This document shows positions 59,930 through 64,000 of a stretch of 64,000 nt of DNA, in pieces; position 1 is the first letter of the stretch, and each line of letters opens with the position of its first letter. Source of the stretch: Ancylostoma caninum (taxonomy: Eukaryota > Nematoda > Chromadorea > Rhabditida > Ancylostomatidae); assembly GCA_037903475.1 (NCBI GenBank), contig JBAJFG010000446.1, positions 124,001-188,000 on the forward strand. The letters run 5' to 3'. Position numbers and translations under genes: made by a program. Below the pieces are notes generated by a model that was given only the letters and a program-made list of their open reading frames with translations, had not been told where the DNA came from and ran no database searches.

Positions 59930-60454
59930 TTAGGTTGCAACTATGGACCTCTTCCTAGAAGCTGGCCGTCGTGGCGTCACGGTGAGGTTAGTTTGTGGGT
60001 TACAATACTGCTGACAAATCCATGACCCTTGAGGCGCTTCGGCAAGGCCAATGCAGTGCGTGTGGAAGCCGCGGTCGCATTTGTCGCAGAAGATCATGGA
60101 CTCCTGAGAATTTACGATTTCCTAGACTTTTGCAATTCACGAATGTCTAGTTGAATCAAATTTAGTTACCTACCTCCTGATCCCCCAAAGAGCACACAGT
60201 GCACCTCTTACACTCAATGCACTGCCAGGGATAAGTCGCCACACATGCCACCATTTCGTCGCTCATTTCCAAACATGACGCGTGAGCTTGCATGTGGCAG
60301 GATACACATCTAAATTTTTCAAATTACAAATACATCAGACTTGAAAAACAAAGTAGAAATGAAGAACCGTGGAAGAAAAAACAAGTTATAGAAAGAAAGA
60401 ATTAGAAACTTAGTGAGGCCCTACTATCGCTCTAGCTCCCCTCCCTCCCTCCCT

Positions 60455-60498
<44 letters not shown>

Positions 60499-61035
60499 GA
60501 CAGATGGAATTAGACTTCAACCTGGTTACTCTAGAATTCAACTACGTACTGATAGGCTGTACTCTCTTGCCATTCTATTCATTTCCTCGCTCATCACTCG
60601 GTAACCCATTGATTCATCCATTAACCCCTTTCACCAGTGGTGGACGCAGAAAGTGGGCGGAAGGGGGCGTGGGAAAAAGTGAGGTCTCCGCCGCTCTGGG
60701 GACCCAGATGGAAAATAAAATTAACAAAAATGTTAATTATAATAATAAATAATGAACGAAAATTATATTGAAAATAATAATGGTGAATAAACAATTAAAA
60801 TAAACTAGCACATTTCGAAAATGGGAGGCATGCTTGATCATGTCCATTCATTCATTCATTCATTCATCCACTACACAGTACAGACGTTAAGGCATTGCTA
60901 TTCAGCGGCATGACCCACCTGATGAACACCTCTCCATCCTTTTGCAATTCATCACAAGAACTACACTTTACTTGCGGCATCCAGGCGATTTTTGCACCAT
61001 TTCGTTGTGTGGTGGAACGTGCAGACGATGCTCCA
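59930..61035 (-). CDS. Double-PHD-finger (DPF/PHF10, BAF45-like) protein, 3' exons
   Basis: Minus-strand exons 61035-60919, 60309-60174 and 60103-59930 (TAA) join in phase to about 142 residues. They form two adjacent PHD fingers. PHD1 is CSSC...CVSC...HASC...CIEC. PHD2 is CTVC...[12 protein letters not shown]...SWICQQYC. The [12 protein letters not shown] linkage between fingers and the CDRG.H..C signature are diagnostic of the DPF domain of DPF1-3/PHF10. The last pair of PHD2 has a C-x3-C spacing where C-x2-C is usual. Known of the family: subunits of SWI/SNF (BAF) chromatin remodellers reading acylated histone H3. The N-terminal exons lie to the right and were not all found. The upstream exon must end in phase 2. 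Confidence 0.88.
60440..60497. repeat. (CCCT)n/(CT)n microsatellite
   Basis: CCCT repeats run into CT repeats inside the first intron found of the DPF gene. Confidence 0.9.
60635..60822. mobile_element. 5'-intact, 3'-truncated hAT-type MITE
   Basis: CAGTGGTGGACGCAGAAAGT and the following GGTCTCCGCCGCTCTGGGGA and AT-rich segment match the element at 46897-47174. The right end is missing after TTTCGAAAATGGG. It lies in a DPF-gene intron. A short ATTC array follows at 60843-60867. Confidence 0.7.
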
Positions 61036-61650
61036 CTCTAAAGTTTCACACTGTCGGAAAAAAATCTACTCACGATGGTGAGAGTCATTGCAAATGGAAA
61101 GGGCGGTGCGATGGAGCTTCGTTATTGGGCGATTAGTCAGGCCGATCAATTGCGGAGCTCCGCCCACCCTTTCGTGATCAACGCTCCACATCTTCTCTGA
61201 GATAGAGCCTACTCCTTCTACAGCTTTGACTTTGAGGAAATGAATTATGAAAAACTGTTTATTGGCGGATTGAGCAGCTACATGTATATGCACCGAAGGT
61301 GGAGGTTAGTCGAGATTCCACGAAATTCATTGAAGAAAGAAAACATGTTAGAATAAAAAACAACAAGTGAAAGGTAAACAAAACAGCGAAACTGCTATCG
61401 AATAATGAAATGATAAAACCTAGACTCATTGAGGTGCCAGAACATCATGGAATGACTAAAACGCAAAAGAGAACCATGATAGAAATAAATATGGGAAATA
61501 AGAGATCAACACATCCGTGGTGCTAACAAGGGAAATATACAGGCCCGTTCGAGAACCTCAATGCCAATCCCACAACAACGTTACTGAACTAGAGTGAGAC
61601 AAAGAAAGAGTGAGACAGAGAAAACATTTTTTTATCGAGTGAGTGGGACG

Positions 61651-61710
61651 TTAGAGTTCGTCATCATCGTCTTCTGTGTACGCCACGACACGCTTCGCGC
61701 TGGCTCGAGC
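61651..61710 (-). CDS. Candidate terminal exon (20 codons) upstream of the DPF exons
   Basis: On the minus strand, TTTAG|GCTCGAGCC opens a frame reading ARASAKRVVAYTEDDDDEL and then TAA. The basic-then-acidic composition looks like real coding. It could be an alternative last exon of the DPF gene giving a product without PHD fingers. If a weak GTACAC donor inside it is used, the frame fits the next DPF exon (phase 2). It could also be the last exon of another gene. Confidence 0.4.
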   Translation of the reverse strand, partial: ARASAKRVVAYTEDDDDEL

Positions 61711-62589
61711 CTAAACAGCCAAGTATACTTCAGAAGTCATCACCAAAATCAACAGAAAGAATGGGTGGAATCACTGTTGAGAGTTTCTTCTGGCATATTC
61801 CAAAAACCTTCACAAATTAACGCGTCTTAATTTCTCCTTCAAAAGACTAGGCATAGTTCTCACGAAGAAGGTGGAAAAAGCGCGAAGGTGAAGTGTGCAA
61901 AGGATTATACATAAACAGCAGTGAAGGCTTCGTTAGCTGGCTGTTTAGGCTCATGCAAGGGGAAGTGTCCACGTATACACCCCCAAATCTGGCTAAGGTA
62001 ACACAATGTGGACAAAGGTGCTGTGGCTATCACACATTCACGAAAAAAACAGCGAAACCTTTGTATAATACCTCAAGTATCTGCTGTTTTGCTCTCCTCT
62101 CTTCCTTTCTTTTTTCTTTTTTGAAATTTTTCTTTTGAAAAGTATGTGGTGATGTCTAGAATATATCATGCTATCGGGAAAGGATTGAGATGCCCTAGAG
62201 TTCATCAACTGATTTCTAATCTTTTCTCTTCCTATAACATATGTTGCGACCAAGTGAGCTAGCTTGTGGCCGTCAATCTGGGAAAAATTCAGCGAGGCAA
62301 CCTCGGAAATTTGGATACTACGACACAAAAAAGTCACTAATCGTTGACGGGAGAACTTCGAGGTTGATAAGTTACGAGATGCTTCAGTGACCGGACTACA
62401 TCTTACAAGGGAAGGATACTCCCTGGCCGTGAGCTTTCCTGATGACCTATGTACGGTTCAATGCAGTTGGCATCACTGATGTCGAATCCATGCCGCACCA
62501 TTCCTGCGGGGTCCTGAGTGGAAAGTTATGGCGGTTTTTGTTGGTGCGGGAGCGCACACATATGCGGTCTCGAGTGCCACAGAGCCAGC

Positions 62590-62665
62590 TCGGTCCGTGG
62601 TATAGTGGTAAGTCTCTCGCTTCACAAGAACAAGGTTGCTGGTTCGGATCCTGCTGCAGCTAGCT
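62590..62665 (+). repeat. tRNA-derived segment in the left arm
   Basis: The first half resembles a tRNA-Val gene (GTCCGTGGTATAGTGG..., TCGCTTCACAAG) and the second half has a B-box-like GGTTCGGATCC. The anticodon and acceptor stems do not pair, so this is not a functional tRNA. A mirrored copy is at about 63589-63655 on the minus strand. Confidence 0.6.
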
Positions 62666-62929
62666 CTTTTGCATCTACGATTTAGAAGCCGTCCTCCTTC
62701 GAGGAGGCTATTTTCAGGCAGTTAGGCTATATTTCCCACTCGCATACCGACAATACAAGGGCTCGGAGTGATTCCAAAGGTTCTTCGTACATCACATCTC
62801 ACAACAGCAGAAACTTAATGCATGGTTACTCTCCGACAATCAAATTTCATCATTTACGATATCTAATCAAATTCGGGATATCGTTTAAATCTGATAAAAT
62901 GGCGGTTTCCCACAAAGAATTGATTCCTG

Positions 62930-63396
62930 GAATCCGTTTAAGGACCAGCCATTCATTCTGTTGTGCCACCTAACAAGTACTTGAAGATGATGAATATTCC
63001 TTCTGGAACCACATCCCAGATTCAGCCACTTGACGTTTATTTCTTTTTGCCTTTTAAAGCAATGTATAAACGTTTCACCTCCTATACTGTGGCTCACGAC
63101 TTGAACTTCTCTGTGCATCAGCGTGACTCCATTCTTCGGCTTCTATCTCTTGTGTATTCCCAGTTCTGCTCACCAAGATTCAAGGAATTTCTCGTGTACT
63201 CGTAGCATGCGGCTGGGTACTGTGACACCCATCCCGGTAAATTTTTAACTCCAGTCGAGTTTTGCTTCCCTCAAAATGTGGTGGGATCTTGTGAACATGA
63301 TGATTGTAACGAGCACTTCTTTATCCGCTGTTCCTATTGTGAGAAGCAACTTTGTTTTGATCACTTTGTGCTATCTTACCATATGTGCACATAAAG
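62930..63396 (+). pseudogene. C-terminal part of a pogo/Tigger-like DDE transposase
   Basis: The frame reads IPSGTTSQIQPLDVYFF, the segment around the last catalytic Asp of DDE_1/pogo-like transposases. It continues through LHQRD-like and CSPRFKEFLVYS segments to a TAG at 63203-63205. The same frame continues beyond this stop with HAAGYCD, FLTPVEFCFPQ and a Cys/His cluster (CEHDDC, RCSYCEKQLCFDHF, HMC) to a TAA at 63394-63396. The single in-frame TAG sits where Trp is expected. The N-terminal catalytic half is missing. Confidence 0.65.
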
Positions 63397-64000
63397 GAGT
63401 TTCGACTGTCGGAGAGTAAACCATATATTAAGTTTCTGCTGTTGTGAGATGTGATGTACGAAGAACCTTTGGAATCACTCCGAACCCTTGTATTATCGGT
63501 ATGCGAGTGGGAAATATAGCCTAACTGCCTGGAAATAGCCTCCTCGAAGGAAGACGGCTTCTAAATCGTAGATGCAAAACTGCTAGCTGCAGCAGGATCC
63601 GAACCAGCAACCCTGGCCTTGTGAAGTGAGAGACTTACCACTACACCACGGACTTAGCTGGTTCTGTGGCACTCGAGACTGCATATGTGTGCGCTCCCGC
63701 ACCAACAAAAACCGCCATAACTTTCCACTCAGGACCCCGCAGGAATGGTGCGGCATGGATTCGACATCAGTGATGCCAACTGCATTGAACCGTACATAGG
63801 TCATCAGGAAAGCTCACGGCCAGGGAGTATCCTTCCCTTGTTAGATGGAGATGACGAGGTTGAAGAAATGTTGCGTCGGTGGTGCCGTTGTCCATCCCTG
63901 CTTCTTCAGCTGCCGGCAAGTCATGAAGGCCACGTGAGGACATAGCAAGCAAAAGGTGCATCTCATTACGTCGATGTACTTTTCTTTTCAAAATGGTGAC

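Larger units (their letters stand above)
62399..63848. mobile_element. Long-inverted-repeat element with tRNA-like arms and a DDE transposase remnant
   Basis: Two arms of about 435 bp (62399-62833 and 63413-63848) are inverted copies with high identity. Each arm contains a tRNA-like segment (GGTATAGTGGTAAGTCTC, CTTCACAAG, B-box-like GGTTCGGATCC) oriented toward the centre. The 580-bp spacer codes for the end of a transposase. The ends are near ACAAGGGAAGGATACTCCCT. No clear target duplication is visible. Confidence 0.75.

Noticed and set aside
62038..62337. 100-codon minus-strand frame as an upstream DPF exon
   Set aside because: The start resembles coding but the second half is Lys-rich low-complexity sequence and no junction in the required phase was found.
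62590..62665. A functional tRNA gene
   Set aside because: A- and B-box-like motifs are present but the anticodon and acceptor stems do not pair, and the segment lies inside a repeated inverted arm.
1..64000. CRISPR array or bacterial operon
   Set aside because: Tandem arrays lack repeat-spacer structure, genes are intron-containing, and no prokaryotic signals are seen.

Overview
This is eukaryotic DNA and almost certainly nematode. Short exons sit between short GT-AG introns with TTTCAG-type acceptors, one gene pair has operon-like spacing with a trans-splice-type acceptor, and the mobile elements (RTE LINE, mariner, Helitron, hAT and TA/TTAA MITEs, foldback elements) suit a repeat-rich clade V parasite such as a hookworm. 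That last step is inference; no species is claimed. Exon models were built by hand from reading-frame continuity, splice sites and protein-family resemblance.

Genes. Plus strand, 256-3284: C-terminal part of a PHF14-like PHD-finger protein. Plus strand, 5643-8307: a small pipsqueak-type helix-turn-helix protein, followed about 115 bp after its poly(A) signal by the acceptor of a complete SDHAF3/ACN9-family gene (8769-11827); these two look like an operon. Plus strand, 48840-59518: most of a Cys-loop ligand-gated chloride-type channel in 14 exons, whose large introns carry a Helitron and a dead mariner. Minus strand, 59930-61035: the 3' part of a double-PHD-finger (DPF/PHF10, BAF45-like) protein, convergent with the channel gene. 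A possible extra terminal exon lies at 61651-61710.

Repeats dominate 12.5-48.8 kb. A full-length RTE-type retrotransposon with an intact 1010-codon minus-strand ORF (12967-15999) sits inside a foldback element with 22-bp minisatellite arms, and a deleted relative lies at 22.64-23.08 kb. Two Helitron-like elements (24062-25513 and 39216-41127) each carry a GC-rich 50/59-bp minisatellite. Three mariner-type elements (29.5-30.4, 45.3-46.6 and 51.3-52.6 kb), a TTAA MITE, a hAT MITE family with a perfect 8-bp target duplication, two related CACGTG-containing minisatellites (36.2 and 38.5 kb) and ATTC microsatellites fill much of the rest. At 62.4-63.85 kb, long inverted arms containing a tRNA-like segment flank the remains of a DDE transposase. 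The long open frames inside the minisatellites are repeat artefacts, not genes.

The genes do not form a pathway. PHF14-like and DPF-like proteins are chromatin readers, SDHAF3 is a mitochondrial complex II assembly factor, and the channel is neuronal or muscular. The most noteworthy features are the composite and foldback transposons, the satellite-bearing Helitrons and the putative transcription-factor/SDHAF3 operon.
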